DNA from: CAIWHR01 sp963811685
Lineage (GTDB): Bacteria > Pseudomonadota > Gammaproteobacteria > Burkholderiales > Casimicrobiaceae
Length of the DNA: 64,000 nucleotides
NCBI GenBank assembly: GCA_963811685.1
Contig: CAWESK010000021.1
Location: forward strand, 62,001-126,000
Reading direction: 5' to 3'
Shown: positions 1 through 8,368 of the stretch, piece by piece
How positions within the stretch are numbered: position 1 is the first letter of the stretch
Layout of the letters: each line of letters starts with the position of its first letter
Notes under the pieces: generated by a model
What the model was told of the DNA's origin: nothing
The model's input: only the letters and a program-made list of their open reading frames with translations
Database searches by the model: none
Position numbers and translations under genes: made by a program

Positions 1-466
1 GTCGCCGATCCGGATGCAGCGTTCGGGCGGTACCCCGATGTCCTTCGTCCACAGCTCGTAGGCCTCGTCGTCGTCGACATAGACGGTCGTCCACAGCTTT
101 TCCGGCGGCAGGCCGTAGACCTTCGTCAAGAGCTCCCACGCAAACCGGATCGCATCGCGCTTGAAATAGTCGCCGAACGACCAGTTGCCGAGCATTTCGA
201 AGAACGTATGGTGGCGCGCCGTGTAGCCGACATTTTCGAGATCGTTGTGCTTGCCGCCCGCGCGGAGGCACCGTTGCACCGAGGTTGCGCGAACGTACGG
301 CCGCTTCTCGACGCCGAGAAACACGTCCTTGAACTGGACCATGCCCGGAATTCACGAACAGCAGCGTCGGATCGTTCGCGGGGACGAGCGACGACGACGG
401 CACGATCGTGTGGCCGTGCTGCGCGAAATACTGGAGAAACCGGCTGCGAATCTCGTTGGCGGTCAT
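1..466 (-). CDS. alaS: alanyl-tRNA synthetase, N-terminal part (runs off the left edge; one frameshift)
   Basis: Charges tRNA-Ala in the cytoplasm. The minus strand from the ATG at 466 reads MTANEIRSRFLQYFAQHGH, then SSSLVPANDPTLLFVNSG, and after a shift near 344 MVQFKDVFLG, RAGGKHNDLENVGYTARHH, TFFEMLGNWSFGDYFK. These are the conserved N-terminal catalytic-domain blocks of class II AlaRS. About 150 of the usual ~870 residues lie in the window. One extra base in the GG(G)CATGG context separates NSG from MVQ, which are contiguous in the family. The gene is essential, so a real disruption is unlikely and I take this as an insertion error. It lies downstream of recA-recX, a common proteobacterial order. 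Confidence 0.93.
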   Translation of the reverse strand, partial: MTANEIRSRFLQYFAQHGHTIVPSSSLVPANDPTLLFVNSGHGPVQGRVSRRREAAVRSRNLGATVPPRGRQAQRSRKCRLHGAPPYVLRNARQLVVRRLFQARCDPVCVGALDEGLRPAAGKAVDDRLCRRRRGLRAVDEGHRGTARTLHPDRR

Positions 467-586
467 GCGAAGGCTGCTCGGATCGATCGTCGGCGCGCGC
501 GAGGCGGCCGCTCGACAAAATCGTTGATTTTACGCGGGAACTGCCTTCCCTGCCAACGGCCGCCGACGTGGCGGCCGTGGCGTCCG

Positions 587-961
587 TCACTCCACCGGCG
601 GATCGCGGAGCAGCTTGAAGATCGCGGACAGCGCGAAGCCGCGACTCTGAAGGAATCGAATCTGACGCGCTTTTTCACGATCGTTGGCAGGAAGCGCCCC
701 GAATTTCCGTCGCCACAGCGCGACCATCGCGTCGCGATCGTCGACATCGCTCGTGGCGAGCGCTGCGGAGGCAACCTCGGGGTCCACGCCTTTCGCCTTC
801 AGCGCCGCCGAGATGGCGCGCTTGCTCATCGCGCCCGTCTTCTGTCCGACGACGGCGGTTGCGAAGCGCGAATCCGAGAGATAGCCGAGCGCCGTGATCT
901 CGTCGAGCACGCCATCGGCCTCATCGCGCGTGGCGCCCGTGGCGACGAGCTTGTCGCGCAA
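587..961 (-). CDS. recX: regulatory protein RecX
   Basis: RecX binds RecA filaments and modulates recombinase and coprotease activity. The 124 residues from the TTG at 961 match the RecX three-helix repeat fold (LGYLSDSRFA, ALKAKGVDPEVA, KARQIRFLQSRGF). Homology clearly extends upstream in the same frame to about 1027 (KTLKARAVGYLARREYSRAE), which would give the family's usual ~146 residues. That stretch has no ATG, GTG or TTG, only a CTG at 1027. The true start is therefore either a rare codon or hidden by a base error near the recA stop. The gene follows recA directly, so the two are probably co-transcribed, as is usual. Confidence 0.88.
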   Translation of the reverse strand: MRDKLVATGATRDEADGVLDEITALGYLSDSRFATAVVGQKTGAMSKRAISAALKAKGVDPEVASAALATSDVDDRDAMVALWRRKFGALPANDREKARQIRFLQSRGFALSAIFKLLRDPPVE

Positions 962-1070
962 TTCGGCGCGCGAGTATTCGCGGCGCGCGAGATAGCCGAC
1001 CGCCCGCGCCTTGAGTGTCTTCGGCAGCCGCGCCGACTTCGACGGCCGGCTCGCTCCGAACGCCGTGGGA

Positions 1071-2129
<1,059 letters not shown>

Positions 2130-2194
2130 GTCGGTGATCTCCGGAGTATCGCCCGGCGGCCTGGCGGCCGGGAAGGCGGGCTTTACGCAGCGAA

Positions 2195-2224
2195 ATCATC
2201 GCATAGAACGATCGTTCGATGCAA
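2195..2224 (-). promoter_or_regulatory. recA promoter with GAAC-N4-GTTC palindrome in the spacer
   Basis: On the minus strand a TTGCAT -35 (2224-2219) and a GATGAT -10 (2200-2195) are separated by 18 bp. The spacer contains the perfect 12-bp palindrome GAACGATCGTTC (2206-2217), 77-88 bp upstream of the recA start. A palindrome inside the promoter core is where a repressor such as LexA would act. The motif resembles the GAAC-N4-GTTC box of Gram-positive LexA rather than the CTGT-N8-ACAG box usual in beta- and gammaproteobacteria. I see no CTGT-N8-ACAG site in 2130-2358. The binding protein is inferred. Confidence 0.5.
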
Positions 2225-2358
2225 GCCCCCAAATGGCCTAGCGGCACGAGGGGCGAGCGGGGCCCCAGCCCAAGGCAAGCGACAGCGAGCGATCGCGAGT
2301 CGCTGCGTCGGGCGACAGCTCGATACAACGACGCGCACGAGCGGTGCGGAGGCTTCGG

Positions 2359-2868
2359 TCAGCCCGGTCGAGCGCGCTTGATAAGCCCGTCCAGCGCCAC
2401 GGCCACGGTGGCCTCCCGGACCGCCGCCCGGTTGCCTGGAAAGCGACGGGAAACCGCTTCCACAGCGCCCCCCCGAACGCCCCACGCGAGCCAGACGAGT
2501 CCCACCGGCTTCTCCGGCGTCCCGCCGGTAGGCCCCGCAACGCCGGTGACGGCGACGGCCACGTCGGCGCGGCTCCGTTCGAGCGCTCCGGCGACCATTG
2601 CGCGCGCCGTCTCTTCGCTCACCGCGCCAAAACGCGAGAGCGTTTCGGGCCGAACGCCCAGCAGCTCGATCTTGGCTTCGTTGGAATAGGTGACGAACCC
2701 TCGTTCGAACCAACCCGAGCTTCCGGAGACGTCGGTGATCGCGCCGGCGATCAGGCCGCCGGTGCAGGACTCCGCCGTCGCGGCCATCCAGCCGCGCGCG
2801 GTAAGTGCGACGCCGAGATCGAGAGCTAGTTCGTTGGTCGTGCTCACTCGCGCCCTCCGCGCGTTCAT
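2359..2868 (-). CDS. pncC: nicotinamide-nucleotide amidohydrolase (CinA C-terminal domain protein)
   Basis: Deamidates NMN to nicotinate mononucleotide in pyridine-nucleotide recycling. The 169-residue stand-alone CinA_C domain shows the family blocks TAESCTGGLIAGAITD, FVTYSNEAKIELLGV and VTGVAGPTGGTPEKPVGLV. The ATG at 2868 gives MNARRARVSTTNELALDLG; a GTG at 2847 is an alternative that starts at STTNEL. It lies between the GNAT gene and recA on the same strand, the usual pgpA-pncC-recA neighbourhood of betaproteobacteria with a GNAT inserted. The frame is intact. Confidence 0.92.
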   Translation of the reverse strand: MNARRARVSTTNELALDLGVALTARGWMAATAESCTGGLIAGAITDVSGSSGWFERGFVTYSNEAKIELLGVRPETLSRFGAVSEETARAMVAGALERSRADVAVAVTGVAGPTGGTPEKPVGLVWLAWGVRGGAVEAVSRRFPGNRAAVREATVAVALDGLIKRARPG

Positions 2869-2932
2869 TGACACTCGATCCGCCGGTTTGTCGGGCGCTG
2901 GTCGCTCGCTCCGCGACGCGCCTCGCTCACTC

Positions 2933-3697
2933 TTACTCGCACTGCCCCGGAGGACCGCGATAGTGATAGGTATACACGGTTGCGAATCCGTATTTGCGAT
3001 AAATCGCGATCGCCGGCGCGTTGTCTGCGTTGACCTGCAGATAGGCGGCATTCGCGCCATGCTGCCACGCCCAGGACAGCAGCGATGCGCAGGCGAGCGT
3101 TGCGTAACCTTTCCCTCGGGCATCCTCCGCCGTCACCACGTCGTAGATGCCGACCAGGCTGCCCTCGATCGCGACCTGCGCCGTGCACACGACGCGCCCC
3201 GCCGCGCGGATCGCCACGCATCGCTTGTCGAGTGGCGAGTTGGCGAGGCGCTCGCGATGCGCGTCGCGCTGGGCCGTCGGAGAGCCGCGCAGCTCGCCCG
3301 CGGCTTCGACGAACGCATCGGCGTCCAGCGTCATGATCTCGACGTCGCCCGGCGCCTCGGGAACGGCCGGCGCCTGCCCGAGGCGCGCGGCCTGCACCAG
3401 CGTTTCGTCGAACGATTGATATCCACGCGCGGCGAGCGCCGCCTCCAGGTCGACGGGACAATTGAACGGGGTCATCCGGAAGAGCGCCGGCAAACCGTGC
3501 TGCGCATAGACGCGCTCGCAGTAGGCGATCTTGTGGTCGAGCGGGAGCGTCGAGCCGAAATGCGCATTGACGCTTCGCGCCCGCTTCGCCTTGCCGCCGG
3601 ACAGACGCAGGAGCCAGCCATCGTAGAAAAGCTGGCGCTGCGTCTGCAGCGCGTTGAGGCCGGCTTCCTCGATTCGCCTGGCATCGTAGCCGGGCAT
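2933..3697 (-). CDS. GNAT family N-acetyltransferase
   Basis: Predicted cytoplasmic acetyl-CoA-dependent N-acetyltransferase of unknown substrate. The 254 residues start MPGYDARRIEEAGLNALQTQ. The C-terminal half carries the GNAT core: strand GIYDVVTAEDARGKGYATLA, where ARGKGYA is the pyrophosphate-binding R/Q-x-x-G-x-G/A loop, and YLQVNADNAPAIAIYRKYGF, the classic end of the fold. I chose the ATG at 3697 because GAGGA sits about 8 bp before it. ATGs at 3718 and 3721 overlap the pgpA stop and would add 7-8 residues. It is translationally close to pgpA and pncC. Confidence 0.85.
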   Translation of the reverse strand: MPGYDARRIEEAGLNALQTQRQLFYDGWLLRLSGGKAKRARSVNAHFGSTLPLDHKIAYCERVYAQHGLPALFRMTPFNCPVDLEAALAARGYQSFDETLVQAARLGQAPAVPEAPGDVEIMTLDADAFVEAAGELRGSPTAQRDAHRERLANSPLDKRCVAIRAAGRVVCTAQVAIEGSLVGIYDVVTAEDARGKGYATLACASLLSWAWQHGANAAYLQVNADNAPAIAIYRKYGFATVYTYHYRGPPGQCE

Positions 3698-3717
3698 GTC
3701 GGTGTCCTCGGCGCGCA

Positions 3718-4206
3718 TCATCCGGCCACGCGCTTCCACAGCGCGAGCACGAGCAGCGTGTAGCCGGCCGCGAGCAGGTCGTCCAGCATGACGCCGGTGC
3801 CGTTCTTCATCGCGCGGTCGAGCTGGCGGATCGGTGGCGGCTTCACGATGTCGAAGAGCCGGAACAGCAGGAACGCGATCGCGATCCCGAGCCAGCTGTT
3901 GCCGACGAAATACAGAACCAGCAGGAACGCGACGATCTCGTCCCAAACGATCGCACCATGATCGGGGACGCCGAGATCGCGCCCGGTCACGCCGGCCGCC
4001 CAGGTGCCGATCAGCAGGAAAAGGACGATGGCCGACAGGAACACATAGTCGGGCACGTAGACGCGCAGCGCCAGCGCCATCGGTATGGCAACCAGCGTGC
4101 CGAAGGTTCCCGGCGCCACCGGGGCGAGGCCGGCGCCAAAGCCGAGCGCGATGAAATGCGCCGGATGACTCAGCAGAAACTGCAGCGACGGCGCCTTGCG
4201 CTTCAT
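3718..4206 (-). CDS. pgpA: phosphatidylglycerophosphatase A
   Basis: Dephosphorylates phosphatidylglycerol phosphate to phosphatidylglycerol in the inner membrane. It has 162 residues and several hydrophobic segments. Family blocks are FGAGLAPVAPGTFGTLVAIP, HGAIVWDEIVAFLLVLY and RLFDIVKPPPIRQLDR, then VMLDDLLAAGYTLLVL; the acidic residues of VWDEIV and VMLDDLLA are the expected metal/catalytic positions. The ATG at 4206 overlaps the repaired thiL stop as ATGA, so translation is probably coupled. The frame is open upstream only because thiL carries an extra base. Confidence 0.95.
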   Translation of the reverse strand: MKRKAPSLQFLLSHPAHFIALGFGAGLAPVAPGTFGTLVAIPMALALRVYVPDYVFLSAIVLFLLIGTWAAGVTGRDLGVPDHGAIVWDEIVAFLLVLYFVGNSWLGIAIAFLLFRLFDIVKPPPIRQLDRAMKNGTGVMLDDLLAAGYTLLVLALWKRVAG

Positions 4207-5181
4207 CGCTCGGAAGCGAAGTGGTCGTAGGCGCGCGGCAATGTCGGCAGCGGCCGGCCATGCTCGTCGTTGACGACAAGCCCCGCAGTCGACGGTGATC
4301 GAGCCGATGCGCGTCAGCGGCAGCGCGAGCTCCCGCGCGATTGCCGCGATGCGCGGCGCGACCGCCGGCGACGCCGTGAACAGGAGCTCGTAGTCGTCGC
4401 CGCCGGCAAGCAGGCAATCGAGAGCGAGCCGGCGCTCGGAAGCTGCGAGCTTCGCCGCGAGCGCGCGCGAATGCGGAATCGCACCTAGCTCGATGACCGC
4501 GCCGACATGCGAACGCGCGAGAACGTGGCCGAGATCGCCGGTGAGCCCATCCGAGACGTCGATCGCCGCGGACGCCACTCCCCGCAGCGCGAGACCGAGC
4601 GCGATTCGCGGCTCCGGCCGTTCGAGACGCGTTTGCGCCGCGGCGAGCGCATCGGCGGCGAGCGACGTGCGGCCGTCCTGGACCGCCACGGCGAGCGCCG
4701 CGTCGCCGAGCGATCCCGAAACGTAGACGTCGTCTCCCTGCCGCGCGCCGTCGCGGCGCAGCGCCTTGCCGACCGGGACTTCACCGAGGATCGTCACGCA
4801 CAGCGTGCGCGGCCCGCGCGTGGTGTCGCCACCGACGAGATCGATGCCGTGCGCGTCCGCGTGCGCGTGGAAGCCACGCGCGAACGCCTCGAGCCAGCCG
4901 GGGTCGCTGTCGGGCAACGCGCCGGCGAGCAGCGCCCAGCGCGGCGTTGCGCCCATTGCCGCGATGTCGGAGAGATTCACGGCCAGCGTCTTTTGCCCGA
5001 GGGACTCGGGGTCAGCGCCGACAAGGAAATGCCGGCCCTCGACCAGCATGTCGACCGACACGACGAGCTCGCAGCCCGGCGTCGGCACGAGCAATGCCGC
5101 GTCATCGCCGACACCCAGCGCGACCGACGCCGATCGCGGCGGCCGCGCGAAGAAACGCTCGATCAGCTCGAATTCGTTCAC
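4203..5181 (-). CDS. thiL: thiamine-monophosphate kinase (one frameshift near the 3' end)
   Basis: Phosphorylates thiamine monophosphate to thiamine diphosphate, the last step of cofactor synthesis. The GTG at 5181 gives VNEFELIERFFARP, followed by GVGDDAALL, VEGRHF, LAVNLSDIAAMGATPRWAL, DLVGGDTTRGP, AIDVSDGLTGDLGHVL and LLAGGDDYELLFT, the ThiL ATP- and Mg-binding motifs. Near 4291 an extra G (GCGGGGCTTG) shifts the frame. Read past it, the normal ending GLVVNDEHGRPLPTLPRAYD, HFASER and a TGA at 4203-4205 appear, overlapping the pgpA ATG. Operon with pgpA; an iron-type binding protein separates it from nusB. Confidence 0.92.
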
Positions 5182-5216
5182 GCCGGGGATTGTAGAGCGA
5201 AAAGAGCGTCGTACCG

Positions 5217-6240
5217 TCAATGCGGAGCGTCGCCGATCTCGCGCTGCCAGCGCGCGAGCAACCGCTTCTTTTCGGCTGGCGCGCCGAAGCGCGCCGGATC
5301 GAGGTCGACGACACGCGCATTCGCGAACCGCGCGGCCTCCGGCCGCACATCGGCGTAACGATTCGCCGGCAGGATCAGATTGCGCGTTCGATTCGCAAGC
5401 TCCTGTGCATTCCTGGTCAGCGCCCAGTCGTAGAACACGCGGGCGGCGGCGGGATTCGGGCCGCCGGCGACGATCGCCATGCCACCGAGCGCATCGCCGG
5501 TGCCCTCGCAGGGAATCGCCACGTCCACCGCAAAGCCTGCGAGCTGCTGCGTCACGAACTCGTGGACGAAGCTCACGCCGACGGCGACCTCGCCGCGCGC
5601 GACCGACGGCCCCTGCGCGGTGCCGGATTGCGTATAGCGGATCACGTTGGCGTCGAGGCGCTTCAGATAGTCGAACGCGGCGTCCTCGCCGTAGAGCGCG
5701 ACCAGCGTCGCGAGAATCGTGTAGCCGGTCCCGCTCGTCACCGGGTTGGAGAGCTCGATCTCCTTCCGGTACTCGGGTTGCACGAGATCCGACCAGCAGC
5801 GCGGCGCGCGGACGCCGCGCTTGGCCAGCAATTCGGGATTGATGCCGAATCCGATGATGATCCGGTAGATCGCGACCGCGCGATCGCCGGTCGCCGCCGG
5901 CCTGCCGCTGTGCCCACGGGTAGAGCTCCGCGAGCTTCGGCGAGCGATACGGCGCGAACAGTCCCTCCGCCACCCCTTGCAGGAACGAATCGAAAGTGCC
6001 GCCGTACCAGAGGTCGGCCTTCGGGTTGTCGCGTTCCGCTCGGAGCTGCGCGTAGACCTCGCCGGTCGCCTTGCGCGTCATCGCGACGGCGACGCCCGTC
6101 TCGCGCGTAAAGGTCTGCGCTGCGAGCTCGCACGCGTCCGGGTCATGCGTGCAGTAAACGACGAGCGGCGCAGCAATCGTCGGGAACGGTACGGCGAGCA
6201 GCATCAGCGCGACGAGCGCCCTGCCGACGGACCGCGTCAT
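5217..6240 (-). CDS. ABC transporter periplasmic substrate-binding protein, Fe(III)-type (one frameshift)
   Basis: Extracellular solute-binding protein family 1, similar to FbpA/iron and 2-aminoethylphosphonate binders. A signal peptide (MTRSVGRALVALMLLAVPFP, predicted cleavage after TIAA) is followed by PLVVYCTHDPDACELAA, then DLWYGGTFDSFLQGVAEGL and LAELYPWAQ. The frame shifts around 5895-5905, and AIYRIIIGFGINPELLAKRG continues to SNPVTSGTGYTILATLVALY and FYDWALTRNAQELANRTRN. No permease or ATPase gene lies nearby, so it is an orphan binding protein. It sits between nusB and thiL, which are normally adjacent. The substrate is inferred from family resemblance only. Confidence 0.78.
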
Positions 6241-6247
6241 GTCGGGA

Positions 6248-6703
6248 TCAGCCGGCGCCGGCAGCGCGCTCGGCGGCGAGCGCACGGATCTCGTCGGCGC
6301 GCAGATCCGCGGCGACCTTGTCGAGCACGCCGTTGACGAACTTGTGGCCGTCGGTCCCGCCATAGGATTTCGCGAGCTCGACAGCCTCGTTGATCACCAC
6401 GCGATACGGTATTTCGAGGCGGTGCTGCAATTCCCACGTTCCGATGACGAGGATCGCGCGCTCGACGGGCGAGAGCCCGGCCGCCGAGCGGTCGAGCCAC
6501 GGCGACATGCGCTCGACGAGCGCCGGCTCGTCGCTGGTGACGCCCGCCCACAGCTCGTCGAAGTACGCATGGTCGGCGAGCGCGAAACCGCTCGCGTCGG
6601 CGAGCTGCGCGCGGATCGCCGGCAGCGCGTTGCCCGAAAGCTGGCGCTGATAGAGTCCCTGCAGCGCGAATTCGCGCGCGCGGCGGCGCGGGTTCGCCCT
6701 CAT
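6248..6703 (-). CDS. nusB: transcription antitermination factor NusB
   Basis: Binds boxA RNA with NusE (S10) for rRNA antitermination. It has 151 residues, a normal length. It begins MRANPRRRAREFALQGLYQR, the basic first helix, followed by HAYFDELWAGV, LSPVERAILVIGTWEL, IPYRVVINEAVELAKSYGG and HKFVNGVLDKVAADLR, all diagnostic NusB blocks. It follows ribH with an 18-bp gap, the usual ribH-nusB pairing. The frame is intact. Confidence 0.96.
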   Translation of the reverse strand: MRANPRRRAREFALQGLYQRQLSGNALPAIRAQLADASGFALADHAYFDELWAGVTSDEPALVERMSPWLDRSAAGLSPVERAILVIGTWELQHRLEIPYRVVINEAVELAKSYGGTDGHKFVNGVLDKVAADLRADEIRALAAERAAGAG

Positions 6704-6721
6704 CGCGCCCCGGCGGCGCGG

Positions 6722-7189
6722 CTAGAGCTCATCGATCGCATCCAGCAGGTTGGCAAGCTCCAGCGCGGCCTGCGCCGCTTCGTACCCCTTCGTCTCGGCG
6801 CGCGCGTCGGCCTGCGCTTCGGTGTCGGTGGTCAGGATGCCGTTGCCGATCGGGATGCCGAACTCGAGCTGCACGCCGGCGACGCCGGCCGCCGATTCGT
6901 TGGCGACGATCTCGAAATGATAGGTTTCGCCGCGGACGACCGCGCCCAGCGCGACCAGCGCGTCGCAATTCCCCGCCTGCGCGAGCCGCTGCAGCGCGAG
7001 CGGCGTCTCGAGCGCGCCCGGCACCGTAACGACGACGATGTCGCGCTCCGCGACGCCCGCCTCGGCGAGCCCCCGCAGCGCCCCGGTGAGCAGCTTGTCG
7101 CCAAGCGCGCGGTTGAAGCGCGAGACGACCACGCCGACGCGACGGCCGTCGCCCGACGTGTTCGAGGTGATGCGCATCATTTCGCTCAT
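6722..7189 (-). CDS. ribH: 6,7-dimethyl-8-ribityllumazine synthase
   Basis: Condenses the RibB product with 5-amino-6-ribitylaminouracil to give lumazine, the riboflavin precursor. It has 155 residues. Family motifs are VGVVVSRFNRALGDKLLTGA, VVTVPGALETPLALQRLA, ALGAVVRGETYHFEIVANES and GIPIGNGILTTDTEAQA; the HFE segment holds the catalytic His. It lies 4 bp downstream of ribBA and upstream of nusB, so the three form one minus-strand operon. Confidence 0.97.
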   Translation of the reverse strand: MSEMMRITSNTSGDGRRVGVVVSRFNRALGDKLLTGALRGLAEAGVAERDIVVVTVPGALETPLALQRLAQAGNCDALVALGAVVRGETYHFEIVANESAAGVAGVQLEFGIPIGNGILTTDTEAQADARAETKGYEAAQAALELANLLDAIDEL

Positions 7190-7193
7190 CGCT

Positions 7194-8300
7194 CTACGAG
7201 GCTTTCCGTTGCGGTGAAGGCTCGATGTAGCCGGTGACCTCGAGGTCGAAGCCCGCCATGCTCGGCATCTTGCGCGGCTTCGCCATGAGGCGCATGCGGC
7301 CGACGTTGAGATCGCGCAGGATCTGCGCGCCGATCCCGTAATTGCGCAAATCCATCTTCGCCGAGACCGGCGGCTCGGCGGCGACCGCTCGGCGGCGGAG
7401 CTCCTGCGCGCTTTCCGGGCGGTGCAGCAGCACGACGACGCCGCGCCCCGCCGCGGCGACAGCGGCGAGCGCGGCAGGGATCGTCCACGAATGCGACGTG
7501 CTGCCCGCGTCGAGGAGATCCATCACCGACAGCGGCTCGTGGACGCGCACCAGCGTCTCGGTATCGGGCGACAGCGGTCCGCGCACGAGCGCGAGGTGCG
7601 TCGCGTCGGTCAGCTTGTCGCGGTAGACGACGAGGCGGAACGCGCCGTGCTCGGTCGTGAGCGGCCGCTCGGCGATACGCTCGACCAGCTTTTCCGTCCG
7701 GCTGCGATGGTGGATCAGATCGGCGATGGTGCCGATCTTGAGCCCGTGCGCCTGCGCGAACACGACGAGATCGGGCAGGCGCGCCATCGTGCCGTCGTCC
7801 TTCATGATTTCGCAGATCACCGACGCCGGCGTGCGCCCGGCAAGGCGGGTGAGATCGCATCCCGCTTCGGTGTGCCCGGCGCGCGCGAGCACGCCGCCTT
7901 CCTGCGCCATCACGGGGAAGATGTGGCCTGGCTGCACGAGATCGTCGGGGCGGGCGTCGGGCGCGATCGCCGCCAGCACCGTGCGCGCGCGGTCCGCGGC
8001 CGAGATGCCGGTGGTGACGCCTTCGGCCGCTTCGATCGACACGGTGAAGTTGGTGCCTTGCGACGCGCGGTTGGTCGCCACCATCGGCGGCAGGCCGAGC
8101 TGCCGGCAGCGCTCCTCGGTCAGCGTGAGGCAGACGAGGCCGCGCGCGTGGCGCGCCATGAAGTTGATCGCCTCGGGCGTGACGAAATCGGCGGCGAGCA
8201 CGAGGTCACCCTCGTTCTCGCGGTCCTCCTCGTCGACGAGCACGACCATGCGGCCCGCCTTCAGGTCGGCGATGATGTCGAGCGTCGTGCTGAGCGTCAT
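7194..8300 (-). CDS. ribBA: 3,4-dihydroxy-2-butanone-4-phosphate synthase with degenerate GTP cyclohydrolase II domain
   Basis: The N-terminal ~200 residues are an intact RibB: VVLVDEEDRENEGDLVLAA with the acidic Mg-binding loop, MARHARGLVCLTL, and QEGGVLARAGHTEAGCDLTR. It makes 3,4-dihydroxy-2-butanone 4-phosphate from ribulose 5-phosphate. The C-terminal ~165 residues align with GTP cyclohydrolase II but lack its zinc cysteines and catalytic core: the region that should carry GE(C)LTGD and RCDCG reads VRVHEPLSVMDLLDAGST. This matches the known hybrid type with a non-functional RibA half (RibBX), so a separate ribA is expected elsewhere. First gene of the ribBA-ribH-nusB operon. Confidence 0.93.
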   Translation of the reverse strand: MTLSTTLDIIADLKAGRMVVLVDEEDRENEGDLVLAADFVTPEAINFMARHARGLVCLTLTEERCRQLGLPPMVATNRASQGTNFTVSIEAAEGVTTGISAADRARTVLAAIAPDARPDDLVQPGHIFPVMAQEGGVLARAGHTEAGCDLTRLAGRTPASVICEIMKDDGTMARLPDLVVFAQAHGLKIGTIADLIHHRSRTEKLVERIAERPLTTEHGAFRLVVYRDKLTDATHLALVRGPLSPDTETLVRVHEPLSVMDLLDAGSTSHSWTIPAALAAVAAAGRGVVVLLHRPESAQELRRRAVAAEPPVSAKMDLRNYGIGAQILRDLNVGRMRLMAKPRKMPSMAGFDLEVTGYIEPSPQRKAS

Positions 8301-8368
8301 GAGGGCGTGCCGGGAGGCGAAACGTTCATTTTACCCGCACGCCGCCGGGCCCGGTACCCGAGCGCGCT

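Noticed and set aside
3718..6363. An 881-residue protein spanning the binding protein, thiL and pgpA
   Set aside because: It arises from the extra bases in the binding-protein gene and thiL that remove stop codons. Each domain matches a separate full-length family.
8301..8368. FMN riboswitch in front of ribBA
   Set aside because: Only 68 bp separate ribBA from the RND permease stop, too short for the aptamer, and none of its conserved elements is visible.
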